The position numbers were made by a program, and so were the translations under genes. DNA of 64,000 bases from positions 62,001 through 126,000 of the forward strand of contig JBBCJL010000003.1 in the NCBI GenBank assembly GCA_037190225.1, read 5' to 3'. Below, one piece after another: positions 34,132 through 42,179 of this stretch (positions within the stretch are counted from its first letter, which is position 1; each line of letters begins with the position of its first letter). Below the pieces are notes generated by a model, which had not been told where the DNA came from, searched no databases, and worked only from the letters and a program-made list of their open reading frames with translations. The stretch comes from MKSF01 sp037190225. Its GTDB lineage: Bacteria > Bacteroidota > Bacteroidia > Chitinophagales > Chitinophagaceae.

Positions 34132-34911
34132 CTATTTTACGCCGTCCTTTTGAGCCTTTTCCCTTATAGTAGCCGCCCTTTTCCCCGAATCAGGATGCGA
34201 ATTGAACATTTTCTGCGCTTTACTTTGTTCCGGTGCTCCCGCACTCAGCCCCGCCAGCTTATCAAAAGCGCTGGCAAGCGCCATAACGCTGTAGCCGTGC
34301 TTTTTCATAAACCCGTAGGCGTAGGCGTCCGCGTCAGACTCCTGCTTCCTGCTGTAGCTCGAAGTGAGCAAAGCATTAGCCAGGTCGCCCAGCTCCGACT
34401 GGGTAAGCGTCCGGGCGGCATTGCTCTGTGAGCTGGCAGCATCAGCAATCGCAGCTCTTTTGTAGGCATCCCTGATAGCGTCCCTGGTGTCATGATTTTT
34501 AACGTGCCCTATCTCGTGGCCGATCACACCCAGGATCTCCTCATCCGTCATCAGGTCCATCAGCCCGGCAAATACCCTGACGCTGCCGTCAGCACAGGCG
34601 AAGGCATTGATATCAACTACCTTATAAACCTTAAAGTTCAGCTTCAGCCCGTCCTCATTGAAATGCTTTGCTACCAGCTTATTCAGCCTGACAGCATAGG
34701 GATCATTCGCTGCAGCTACAGGGTTATTGGCATCCATCCAGGCCACAGCCTTACTGGCCAATGCAGCGGCATCCGCATCACTGAAAGTAAGCGCTTTGGT
34801 ACCTTTGGCAACCGCACCTACCGATTTATCATTCAGCTTTATTTTCTGCGCATATACATTGCCTGATACCCCCGCCAGCAACAGGAAATTTACAATCAAT
34901 ACTTTTTTCAT
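34132..34911 (-). CDS. M48 family metalloprotease, secreted
   Basis: 259 residues with signal peptide (MKKVLIVNFLLLAGVSGNVYAQ). The zinc-binding HEIGH motif is at 132-136 and the third ligand glutamate in ESDADAYAY near 192, both typical of M48 (Oma1/LoiP/YcaL-like). No membrane segment beyond the signal, so a soluble or lipid-free periplasmic protease. An N-terminal segment of about 70 residues is family-poor. Probably takes part in envelope protein quality control, by family analogy. Single gene convergent with tuf. Confidence 0.88.
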   Translation of the reverse strand: MKKVLIVNFLLLAGVSGNVYAQKIKLNDKSVGAVAKGTKALTFSDADAAALASKAVAWMDANNPVAAANDPYAVRLNKLVAKHFNEDGLKLNFKVYKVVDINAFACADGSVRVFAGLMDLMTDEEILGVIGHEIGHVKNHDTRDAIRDAYKRAAIADAASSQSNAARTLTQSELGDLANALLTSSYSRKQESDADAYAYGFMKKHGYSVMALASAFDKLAGLSAGAPEQSKAQKMFNSHPDSGKRAATIREKAQKDGVK

Positions 34912-35005
34912 AATGAATATTTTGTTGAGGCTAAAATAATAAGCCCTGGCGCTACCTGTAAGATCTTCCTGTTAAAATTGATGAAAGAATATGATAAGAT
35001 TTACT

Positions 35006-35140
35006 AACTATCTATATATAGGGAACAGGAGATTCCTCACATCGGAATGACCGATACTCTCAGTTCCTTTATGACCTGTAACGAGGACACTTCTCAGCAA
35101 AGCGTATCCGTAATAAAAGGCGGTTTCCTATAAGCGGCAC
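35006..35140 (+). repeat. MITE-like element, copy B
   Basis: 135-bp copy. Left end AACTATCT, then GAGATTCCTCACATC, ACGAGGACACTTCTCAGCAA, AGCGTATCCGTAATAAAAGG and TATAAGC; the right terminal octamer is eroded. Lies between the M48 gene and the dnaK terminator, in the same orientation as copy C on the other side of dnaK. Confidence 0.75.
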
Positions 35141-35141
35141 T

Positions 35142-35187
35142 AAAAAGGCAATGGCTGTCTCTGTTATGAGACAGCCATTGCCTTTTT
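35142..35187 (-). terminator. Terminator after dnaK
   Basis: Perfect 20-bp stem (35142-35161 with 35168-35187) including A5/T5 ends and a 6-nt loop; 23 bases after the dnaK stop on the minus strand. It abuts repeat copy B. Confidence 0.93.
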
Positions 35188-35210
35188 ATCTGTATCAAAG
35201 AAAGCGTTTA

Positions 35211-37100
35211 TTATTTCACTTCTTCATATTCTACATCAGAAGCTCCGTCTGTATTATTATCAGCGGCAGCATTGCCTTCCGCGTTACCGCCTTGCTGCTG
35301 TGCTGCATACATTTCTTCGGAAGCTGCCGTCCAGGCTGCGTTCAATGCTTCAATAGCACCGTCCAGGGCAGCAAGGTCTTCGTTTTTATGCGCTTCTTTC
35401 AGAGTGTTCAGGGCGCTTTCGATGGTAGCTTTTTTATCAGCGGATATCTTATCTCCATACTCTTTCAATTGTTTTTCAGAATTAAAGATCAGACCGTCTG
35501 CCTGGTTCAGCTTTTCGATACGCTCCCTCAGCTGCTTATCCGCATCTTCATTGGCTTTAGCCTCATTCTTCATTTTTTCGATCTCTTCCTTGCTCAGTCC
35601 GCTGCCCGCTTCGATACGGATATTTTGTTGCTTACCGGTTCCTTTATCTTTTGCAGTTACGCTCAGAATACCGTTGGCATCAATATCGAATGTCACTTCG
35701 ATCTGAGGAACGCCTCTCGGGGCCGGTGGAATTCCATCCAGGATAAAGCGGCCTAAGGATTTGTTCTGGTTAGCCATAGGACGTTCACCCTGCAGCACAT
35801 TGATCTCAACACTTGGCTGGTTTTCCGCAGCAGTAGAGAATACTTCTGATTTGGTAGTAGGGATCGTAGTATTGGATTCGATCAGGCGGGTCATTACGCC
35901 ACCCATAGTTTCAATACCCAGCGATAAAGGCGTAACGTCCAGCAGCAATACATCTTTTACATCACCGGTCAGTACGCCACCCTGGATAGCAGCACCTACG
36001 GCTACCACTTCATCCGGGTTCACGCCCCTGTTAGGTTTCTTACCAAAGAATTTCTCCACCACTTCCTGTATCTTGGGAATACGGGTAGAACCACCTACCA
36101 GGATCACCTCGTCAATATCATTGGTAGTGTAACCGGCATCCTGCAATGCTTTACGGCAAGGCTCCAGCGTACGCTCAACCAACGTATCCGCCAGCTGCTC
36201 GAATTTAGCGCGTGTCAGCTTCCTTACCAAGTGCTGAGGCACACCATCCACCGCGGTGATATAGGGCAGGTTGATCTCTGTTTCCTGTGAGGAAGATAAT
36301 TCTATCTTGGCTTTTTCGGCAGCCTCTTTCAAACGCTGCCAGGCCATCGGGTCCTTGGAGAGGTCAATGGTAGGCATATCATTCCTGAATTCTGCCGCCA
36401 GCCAGTCCATGATCACCTTATCAAAGTCATCACCACCCAGGTGCGTGTCACCATTAGTGGATTTCACTTCAAATACGCCATCCCCCAATTCCAGGATAGA
36501 GATATCGAATGTACCGCCACCCAGGTCGAATACAGCTATCTTACGGTCTTTGTCCTGCTTATCCAGGCCGTAGGCCAGTGCCGCAGCCGTAGGCTCGTTG
36601 ATAATCCGGCGAACGGTCAGTCCGGCGATCTCACCCGCTTCCTTGGTGGCCTGGCGCTGGGCATCATTAAAATAGGCCGGTACAGTGATAACGGCTTCTG
36701 TCACGTCCTGTCCTAAAAAGTCTTCTGCCGTTTTCTTCATTTTCTGCAGGATCATCGCAGAAATTTCCTGGGGCGTGTACAGACGGCCGTCTATATCCAC
36801 CCTTGGGGTATTATTATCGCCTTTTACTACTTTATAGGAATTGTGGGCTACCTCGCTGGCCACCTCGTCAAACCTGCTGCCCATAAAACGCTTAATGGAC
36901 ATGATGGTATTCTGAGGATTGGTAATAGCTTGACGTTTAGCCGGATCACCTACTTTTCTTTCGCCGCCTTTCAGGAAAGCCACGATAGAAGGTGTGGTTC
37001 TTCTACCTTCATCATTTGCAATAACTACCGGCTCATTACCTTCCATTACTGCAACACATGAGTTTGTTGTACCTAAGTCAATTCCGATTATTTTTCCCAT
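35211..37100 (-). CDS. dnaK: Molecular chaperone DnaK (Hsp70)
   Basis: 629 residues. ATPase domain with IGIDLGTTNSCVAV at residue 4, AYFNDAQRQATKEAGEIAGL near 140 and the VLLLDVTPLSLGIETMGGV linker near 385; substrate-binding domain and helical lid follow, ending in DVEYEEVK. Folds nascent and stress-damaged proteins with DnaJ and GrpE. No dnaJ or grpE is adjacent, so it is a single-gene unit. No CIRCE element is visible upstream; instead a perfect palindrome lies 99-117 bases before the ATG. Element copies B and C flank the gene. Confidence 0.99.
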   Translation of the reverse strand: MGKIIGIDLGTTNSCVAVMEGNEPVVIANDEGRRTTPSIVAFLKGGERKVGDPAKRQAITNPQNTIMSIKRFMGSRFDEVASEVAHNSYKVVKGDNNTPRVDIDGRLYTPQEISAMILQKMKKTAEDFLGQDVTEAVITVPAYFNDAQRQATKEAGEIAGLTVRRIINEPTAAALAYGLDKQDKDRKIAVFDLGGGTFDISILELGDGVFEVKSTNGDTHLGGDDFDKVIMDWLAAEFRNDMPTIDLSKDPMAWQRLKEAAEKAKIELSSSQETEINLPYITAVDGVPQHLVRKLTRAKFEQLADTLVERTLEPCRKALQDAGYTTNDIDEVILVGGSTRIPKIQEVVEKFFGKKPNRGVNPDEVVAVGAAIQGGVLTGDVKDVLLLDVTPLSLGIETMGGVMTRLIESNTTIPTTKSEVFSTAAENQPSVEINVLQGERPMANQNKSLGRFILDGIPPAPRGVPQIEVTFDIDANGILSVTAKDKGTGKQQNIRIEAGSGLSKEEIEKMKNEAKANEDADKQLRERIEKLNQADGLIFNSEKQLKEYGDKISADKKATIESALNTLKEAHKNEDLAALDGAIEALNAAWTAASEEMYAAQQQGGNAEGNAAADNNTDGASDVEYEEVK

Positions 37101-37198
37101 TTTTATGTATTTTAATTATATTATTTACTTCGTTAATTCATTGTATTTTCTGATTTACATACTCCAAGTTTTATGCCATTCCCCTTATAGATGCAATC

Positions 37199-37217
37199 TT
37201 GTCATATTTTATGACAA
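37199..37217. promoter_or_regulatory. Palindrome upstream of dnaK, possible operator
   Basis: TTGTCATA-TTT-TATGACAA: perfect 8-bp arms around a 3-bp centre, about 100 bases before the dnaK ATG. Typical size for a dimeric repressor site. The regulator is unknown. Confidence 0.45.
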
Positions 37218-37404
37218 TACTATATAATTACCCTGTAATCACCGCTGATACTGTCAGCAATTTCCGCTTTCCACGTACATTTTGTACCAAAGCACCCACC
37301 GGACCTAACAAATTTGTCAGCATCACCCCTGGAAAAACCGGGCATGATCGGCCTGCTGCCGCACAACTGAATACAATCTTCTCAGGAAAATAAAAGGAAA
37401 TGCT

Positions 37405-37552
37405 GACTATCTAAATTATAAGAGATTCCTCACATCCGTCCGGGATACACCCTCAGTGCCTTTACAGCAAAAGCGGTCTCTGACCCGCAGAGAGGACACT
37501 GATCAGCAAAGCGTATCCTTAATAAAAGGTTGTTGCCTGTAAGCAGACGGCC
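37405..37552 (+). repeat. MITE-like element, copy C
   Basis: 148-bp copy. Left end is the exact GACTATCT, right end AGACGGCC is degenerate. Internal blocks GAGATTCCTCACATCCGTC, CTGACCCGCAGAGAGGACAC, CAGCAAAGCGTATCC, AAAGGTTGTTGCCTGTAAGC match the other copies. Lies between dnaK upstream region and the thiF stop. Confidence 0.8.
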
Positions 37553-37625
37553 ACTAAGGAAATTGTAAGGTATGCTATTGCATCTTGGTAGCTATAATCT
37601 GCTCATGCTTCCATGCATATGAGCT

Positions 37626-38336
37626 CTAAAAAGCGACCGTTGTAAACCGCCAGTGCATCGTATCCACCAGCGTCAGCTTATTGATATCCACAGGCAGCCC
37701 GGTGATGATCTTCAATACCTGCATAGCCATAAGCGAGCCGATAATACCCGGCAAAGGACCCAATACGCCATTCGTATCGCAATCCGGTATATCCCCGGCA
37801 TTAGGCGGTTCGGGAAACAGGTCTCTCAGTTGCCTGCTTCCGTTATAATTCAGCACGGCCATCTGGCCTTCAAAAGCCCGGATGCTGCCATAGATCAGCG
37901 GTTTACGCAACCGGACACAGGCATCGTTCACCAGGTACCTGGTGCTGAAATTATCTGAGCCGTCCACCACTATATCGTAATCATTGATGATCTCCGCCAC
38001 ATTATCCGCAGCAATGCGTTCCGCCATCGGAACCACGCAGACCTGGCTGTTCAGCTTTTTCACGAAGGCCGCGGCGCTCTCCACCTTGAGGCTTCCTATA
38101 CTGCTTTCGTTATGGATGAACTGGCGGTTGAGGTTATGCAGTTCTACCTTATCAACATCCGCTATTCCTATTCTCCCCACACCGGCCGAGGCCAGGGCCT
38201 GTATCACAGGTGAGCCGAGTCCGCCGGCTCCCACCACCAATACCCTGGCAGCCATGATCTTACGCTGACCCGCCACACCTATTTCCTCTATGAATATCTG
38301 CCGGCTGTACCGCATGAATATAATATCCTGTTCCAT
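37626..38336 (-). CDS. thiF: ThiF-type sulfur carrier adenylyltransferase
   Basis: 236 residues, E1-like fold. ATP-binding GAGGLGSP at residue 36, NLNRQF near 68, DGSDNFSTRY near 125, and candidate active-site Cys186 in DCDTNGVLGPLPG. It adenylates the C-terminal glycine of ThiS so that sulfur can be added. The two CxxC pairs that bind zinc in E. coli ThiF and MoeB are absent: the first position reads RQLRDLFPEPP instead of CYRCLFPEPP. Last gene of the thiamine operon, 27 bases after thiH. Confidence 0.88.
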   Translation of the reverse strand: MEQDIIFMRYSRQIFIEEIGVAGQRKIMAARVLVVGAGGLGSPVIQALASAGVGRIGIADVDKVELHNLNRQFIHNESSIGSLKVESAAAFVKKLNSQVCVVPMAERIAADNVAEIINDYDIVVDGSDNFSTRYLVNDACVRLRKPLIYGSIRAFEGQMAVLNYNGSRQLRDLFPEPPNAGDIPDCDTNGVLGPLPGIIGSLMAMQVLKIITGLPVDINKLTLVDTMHWRFTTVAF

Positions 38337-38363
38337 TACAATGTTTTATCAGCAGTATATAGT

Positions 38364-39476
38364 CTAATTAAAGGCATGGTCCCAATCCTTCATCACCGGC
38401 TCATATCCCGCTTTCCTGATGCGTTCCCGGATCTCGCTCATACTGCGCTCATCGCTGGTCTCAAATTGCTCCAGCGACATGGGCGCTACGGCATAGCCCC
38501 CGGGGTTGGTTTTAGAGCCGGCGCTCATGGTAGTAGCTCCCAGCGTGATGATATGATCCCTGAAATGCCCGCTTTCCCGTGTTGACACAGAGATTTCCAG
38601 GTCTTCATTCCATATCCGGTACGCGCATATCAGCTGCAGCAGGTCCCTGTCTTCCATGATAAAGTTAGGCTCTATAACACCCTCTGCCGGGCGGAGACGC
38701 GGAAAGGAGACGGAATACCGGGTTTTCCAGTAGCGTTGCTGCAGGTAATGGATATGCAGCCCATTAAAAAAGCTGTCCACCCGCCAGTCTTCCAGCCCCA
38801 GCAATACGCCCAGTCCTATTTTATGCAGCCCGGCCTGCCCTATCCTGTCGGGCGTGTCCAGCCTGAAATCAAAATTGGATTTTTTACCCTTGGGATGGTA
38901 CTGCTTATAAACCTCCTTATGGTAGGTCTCCTGGTACACCAGGACGGCATGCACGCCCGCTTCGTGCAGTACCTCGTAATCTGCCGCCGACAGGGGCTGC
39001 ACTTCCAGTGATATATTGGTAAAATGCGGCTTCAGCAATTTTACCGCATCCAGGAAGTACTGCGTATTGACGGTCTTATGCGCCTCCCCGCTGACCAACA
39101 GGACATGCTCCACCCCCATTTCCTTCAGCGCTGCTGCTTCTATCATCATTTCCGCACCTGACAGCGTTTTACGCCTGATCCTGTTATCAACGCTGAAACC
39201 ACAATACGTACAGATGTTCTGGCATTCATTGCTCAGGTACAGCGGCGCATACAGCTGTATGGTCTTTCCGAAACGCCGGCGGGAGATCTGCTGCGCCATC
39301 GCGGCCATTGTTTCCAGCTCCGCGGCAGCCGCGGGAGAGAGCAATACCAGGAAGTCTTCCAGTGTCCGCTTTCGCTTTTGCAGGCTGCTGCGTACGGCTG
39401 CGGGAGTAGCCTTATAGATCCTGCTCTTAACGGTTTCCCAGCTATACTGCTCAAAAATATCTTTAAAGGTTTTCAT
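38364..39476 (-). CDS. thiH: 2-iminoacetate synthase (thiazole synthesis)
   Basis: Radical SAM enzyme that cleaves tyrosine to give dehydroglycine for the thiazole ring. 370 residues; the cluster motif CQNICTYC has Cys85, Cys89 and Cys92, followed by GFSVDNRIRRKTL. Biotin/thiamin-synthesis-associated C-terminal domain with SVSTRESGHFRDH is present. The start overlaps the end of thiG by 14 bases. Presence of ThiH rather than ThiO means the tyrosine route. Confidence 0.95.
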   Translation of the reverse strand: MKTFKDIFEQYSWETVKSRIYKATPAAVRSSLQKRKRTLEDFLVLLSPAAAAELETMAAMAQQISRRRFGKTIQLYAPLYLSNECQNICTYCGFSVDNRIRRKTLSGAEMMIEAAALKEMGVEHVLLVSGEAHKTVNTQYFLDAVKLLKPHFTNISLEVQPLSAADYEVLHEAGVHAVLVYQETYHKEVYKQYHPKGKKSNFDFRLDTPDRIGQAGLHKIGLGVLLGLEDWRVDSFFNGLHIHYLQQRYWKTRYSVSFPRLRPAEGVIEPNFIMEDRDLLQLICAYRIWNEDLEISVSTRESGHFRDHIITLGATTMSAGSKTNPGGYAVAPMSLEQFETSDERSMSEIRERIRKAGYEPVMKDWDHAFN

Positions 39477-40260
39477 TATGTACCGGTTTCTGATCTGTCA
39501 GGAAGGAAGTGAGCGGGCTGGAAGCCTGCGCACGGCTCTGGACCGCGCCCAGCCCGGCCTCATAAGCCTTACGTCCCGCTGTTACTGCTTCTTTGAATGC
39601 CGCAGCCATACTTACAGGGTCTCCCGCCACCGCAATAGCCGTATTGACCAGCACGGCATCGGCGCCCATCTCCAGCGCCCTGGCAGCATCGGAAGGTGCC
39701 CCGATGCCCGCATCCACTATGACAGGCACCCGGCTCTGCTCTATGATGATCTCCAGGAAATCAACAGTACGCAGTCCCTTATTGCTGCCGATAGGAGCGC
39801 CCAAAGGCATCACTGCGGCGGTTCCGGCATCTTCCAGCCGTTTGCACAGTACCGGATCGGCATGAATATACGGCAGGACCACAAAGCCCATTTTTGCCAG
39901 CTCTTCTGTAGCCCTGAGCGTTTCAACAGGGTCAGGCAGCAGGTAACGGGGATCAGGATGTATTTCCAGCTTTACCCAGTTGGTTTCCATCGCTTCCCGG
40001 GCCAGCTGGGCGGCCAGCACCGCCTCCCGGGCATCCCTTGCACCGGAGGTATTGGGCAGCAAGGATACCTGCGGCAGCTTGAGTGCTTCCAGCAGCTCGT
40101 CTTCCGCTGACCGGTGATCTACACGCTTAAGCGCCATGGTCACCAGCTCTGAGCCAGACGCTTTGATAGCCTCGCGCATGGTACCAAGGCTGCCGAATTT
40201 GCCGGTGCCCAGGAACAGCCTGGAGCTGAAGTGCCGGTCTGCTATTTGTAATGTACTCAT
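39463..40260 (-). CDS. thiG: Thiazole synthase
   Basis: 265 residues from the ATG at 40260, which overlaps the thiE stop as ATGA. The frame continues upstream to 40431 but that peptide is thiE read in another frame. TIM barrel: FLGTGKF near residue 16, Schiff-base Lys97 in NWVKLEIHPD, GAPIGSNKGL near 155 and DAGIGAPSDAARALEMGADAV near 185 (phosphate-binding). Builds the thiazole phosphate from DXP, ThiS-thiocarboxylate and dehydroglycine, working in a complex with ThiH. Confidence 0.96.
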   Translation of the reverse strand: MSTLQIADRHFSSRLFLGTGKFGSLGTMREAIKASGSELVTMALKRVDHRSAEDELLEALKLPQVSLLPNTSGARDAREAVLAAQLAREAMETNWVKLEIHPDPRYLLPDPVETLRATEELAKMGFVVLPYIHADPVLCKRLEDAGTAAVMPLGAPIGSNKGLRTVDFLEIIIEQSRVPVIVDAGIGAPSDAARALEMGADAVLVNTAIAVAGDPVSMAAAFKEAVTAGRKAYEAGLGAVQSRAQASSPLTSFLTDQKPVHNENL

Positions 40261-40880
40261 TGTAAAATCGTTTTGATATGTGAAGTCAATTCCGGGCGCC
40301 GGGTGATAAGACCGGATACAGCGATACCGTAAATGCCAGTCTGCATCAAAGCCGGGATATCTTCCGGCCCGATACCGCCGATGGCATATACAGGCGGGAT
40401 GGTCTCCTGCCGTTCCGAAAAATACCGGCATATATCCCGGTAGCCATCCAGGCCCAGTACAGGGCTCAGCTTATCCTTCGTAGTGGTAAAGGCAAAGGGT
40501 CCCAGCCCTATATAGGTACATTGCTCTGCAACGCGCTGCCGTACATCCTGCAAGGTATTGGCCGTACCGCCAATGATCTTACCCGGACCCAGCAGTCGGC
40601 GGGCATCGGCTACGGCGCCGTCTTCCAGCCCCAGGTGCACACCATCGGCCGATACTTCCTTAGCCAGCAGGACATGATCATTGATGATGCAGACCGCGTT
40701 ATAGGCCGCGCAGTATCTCTTTACGTTAAGGCACAGCTGCAGCAGCTCCTGTTCCGGCGCCTGCTTCCAGCGCACCTGCACCCAGTCAACCCCTGCCTGT
40801 AACGCGCGGAGAATATTCCGTTCCTGTTCCTGCAGGCCGTTGCCCTGCGATATATATTGCAATTTAGTTTTCATATGCAT
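40257..40880 (-). CDS. thiE: Thiamine phosphate synthase
   Basis: 205-207 residues (ATG at 40880 or, two codons later, 40874). TIM barrel with VQVRWKQ near 35, NDHVLLAKEVSADGVHLG near 67 and the diagnostic IGLGPFAFTTTKDKLSPVLGL near 123, then IGGIGPEDIPALMQTGIYGIAV. Joins HMP-PP and thiazole phosphate to thiamine phosphate. Of the two ThiE-like genes in the operon this one has the true ThiE motif. Its start overlaps thiD by up to 17 bases. Confidence 0.93.
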   Translation of the reverse strand: MHMKTKLQYISQGNGLQEQERNILRALQAGVDWVQVRWKQAPEQELLQLCLNVKRYCAAYNAVCIINDHVLLAKEVSADGVHLGLEDGAVADARRLLGPGKIIGGTANTLQDVRQRVAEQCTYIGLGPFAFTTTKDKLSPVLGLDGYRDICRYFSERQETIPPVYAIGGIGPEDIPALMQTGIYGIAVSGLITRRPELTSHIKTILQ

Positions 40881-41616
40881 GATGATACCCCAACAGGGAA
40901 CTGTTACTGTTCAATACTTTTTCCACATAGGTCTTTCCCGCACGTATAGCGTCCTGCAGCGAGGCGCCCCGGGCTATACCACCCGCAATGGCCGCCGAAA
41001 GGATGCAGCCGGAACCGTGCTTGGGATACAGAACCGTTGTTCCGGGAGGGAAAACGGTCGTTTCCCCGCTTTCCATGAGTATATCCGTACCTGTCCAGTC
41101 AGCGCAATGTCCTCCTTTGAGCAAAACGGCACAGTATTCCATATCCTCAGGATCCGGCAGGCTGTATTGCTGCAGTATCTCATATTCCGGGTAGTTAGGC
41201 GTGATAAGCTCGATATCCCTGAGCAGCGGCGTGAGCGCTGCCAGGCTTTCTTCCCTGAAAAACGGGAACCCCGAAGAGCTCCTGATGACAGGGTCCCAGA
41301 TGACGAAAGCCGCAGGATTACACGCCCGGACGGCTTGTAAGACGGCAGCTAAGAATTCACTGTCCGGTACAATACCGATCTTCACTACCGGGAACGGATA
41401 AGCGGTCATCAGTGTTTTAATAGCTTTCGTAACAGTTGCTGCCGGCAACCAGGCAATATCGAGGAAAGTATCGGCCGTCTGTAAGGTATGCGCTGTCAGG
41501 ACAGCCATTCCCTGCACGCCGAACTGTTCCAGCGTTTTGATATCTGCCAGCACACCGGCACCTCCCGTAGGGTCATATCCTGCAATACTTAATACTAAAG
41601 TCCGCTTTTCAGACAT
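40864..41616 (-). CDS. thiD: Hydroxymethylpyrimidine/phosphomethylpyrimidine kinase
   Basis: 250 residues of the ribokinase-like family. SIAGYDPTGGAGVLADIKTL near residue 10, VLTAHTLQ near 38, TPNYPEYEIL near 138, KGGHC near 168 and the anion-hole region KHGSGCILSAAIAGGIARG near 200. It phosphorylates HMP and HMP-P. Single-domain, without the ThiE or TenA fusion seen in some bacteria. Overlaps tenI upstream by 22 bases. Confidence 0.95.
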   Translation of the reverse strand: MSEKRTLVLSIAGYDPTGGAGVLADIKTLEQFGVQGMAVLTAHTLQTADTFLDIAWLPAATVTKAIKTLMTAYPFPVVKIGIVPDSEFLAAVLQAVRACNPAAFVIWDPVIRSSSGFPFFREESLAALTPLLRDIELITPNYPEYEILQQYSLPDPEDMEYCAVLLKGGHCADWTGTDILMESGETTVFPPGTTVLYPKHGSGCILSAAIAGGIARGASLQDAIRAGKTYVEKVLNSNSSLLGYHHAYEN

Positions 41617-42179
41617 TGCTGCAATATATTTAAAGGGTCAGGGTTCTGCCATATGCCGCCCAGCAGCGCCACACCATCCGCACCGGCATCAAGCACCTGT
41701 TTGAAATTTGTTGTATCTATACCACCCAGTCCTATGAGTTGTACCATAAGATTGTTACGTTTGCCTAAATCCTGCAATACCCTTGTGTCCTTACCATAGC
41801 CGGGCTTGGAAATGCTCGGGAATACAGGCGAAAGAAAAGCATAGGCCCATTCCGTACCCAACCGGTTAAACGCTTCGATGGTATGTACGGAGGTGGAAAG
41901 CAGGTACTCCTCCCGGAATGCCCGGTAAAGCCCCTTACGCCTGTCTTCCTCCCTGAAGTGCAGCCTGGAAACGCCCAGCTCCCGCGCCAGGTGAAAATGC
42001 GAGTGCAGTACCAGGCGATCCCTGTACACCGCATCAATAGCCTCAACATAATTCCCGAGAGCCGCGTCATCCAGCCGGTACTTCCTTATATGGAGCAATG
42101 CGGCGCCTGCAGCCAGCATTTCACCGGCCAGCACAACCTCATTGGCTACTTCCTGCTCAGGGGTTATTATCAGGATCAT
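41595..42179 (-). CDS. tenI: TenI-like thiamine phosphate synthase paralogue
   Basis: 194 residues, a shorter relative of ThiE. It has LLHIRKYRLDD near residue 29, LSPVFPSISKPGYGKD near 115 and LGGIDTTNFKQVLDAGADGVALLG near 150. The PVFPSxSKPG form, rather than GPxFxTxTK, is typical of TenI, whose B. subtilis member is a thiazole tautomerase. Likely does that step in this operon; residual ThiE activity cannot be excluded. Start overlaps the thiC stop by 4 bases. Confidence 0.85.
   Translation of the reverse strand: MILIITPEQEVANEVVLAGEMLAAGAALLHIRKYRLDDAALGNYVEAIDAVYRDRLVLHSHFHLARELGVSRLHFREEDRRKGLYRAFREEYLLSTSVHTIEAFNRLGTEWAYAFLSPVFPSISKPGYGKDTRVLQDLGKRNNLMVQLIGLGGIDTTNFKQVLDAGADGVALLGGIWQNPDPLNILQQCLKSGL

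Noticed and set aside
40261..40431. N-terminal extension of thiG
   Set aside because: The peptide is thiE read in another frame; conserved ThiG sequence begins at the ATG at 40260.
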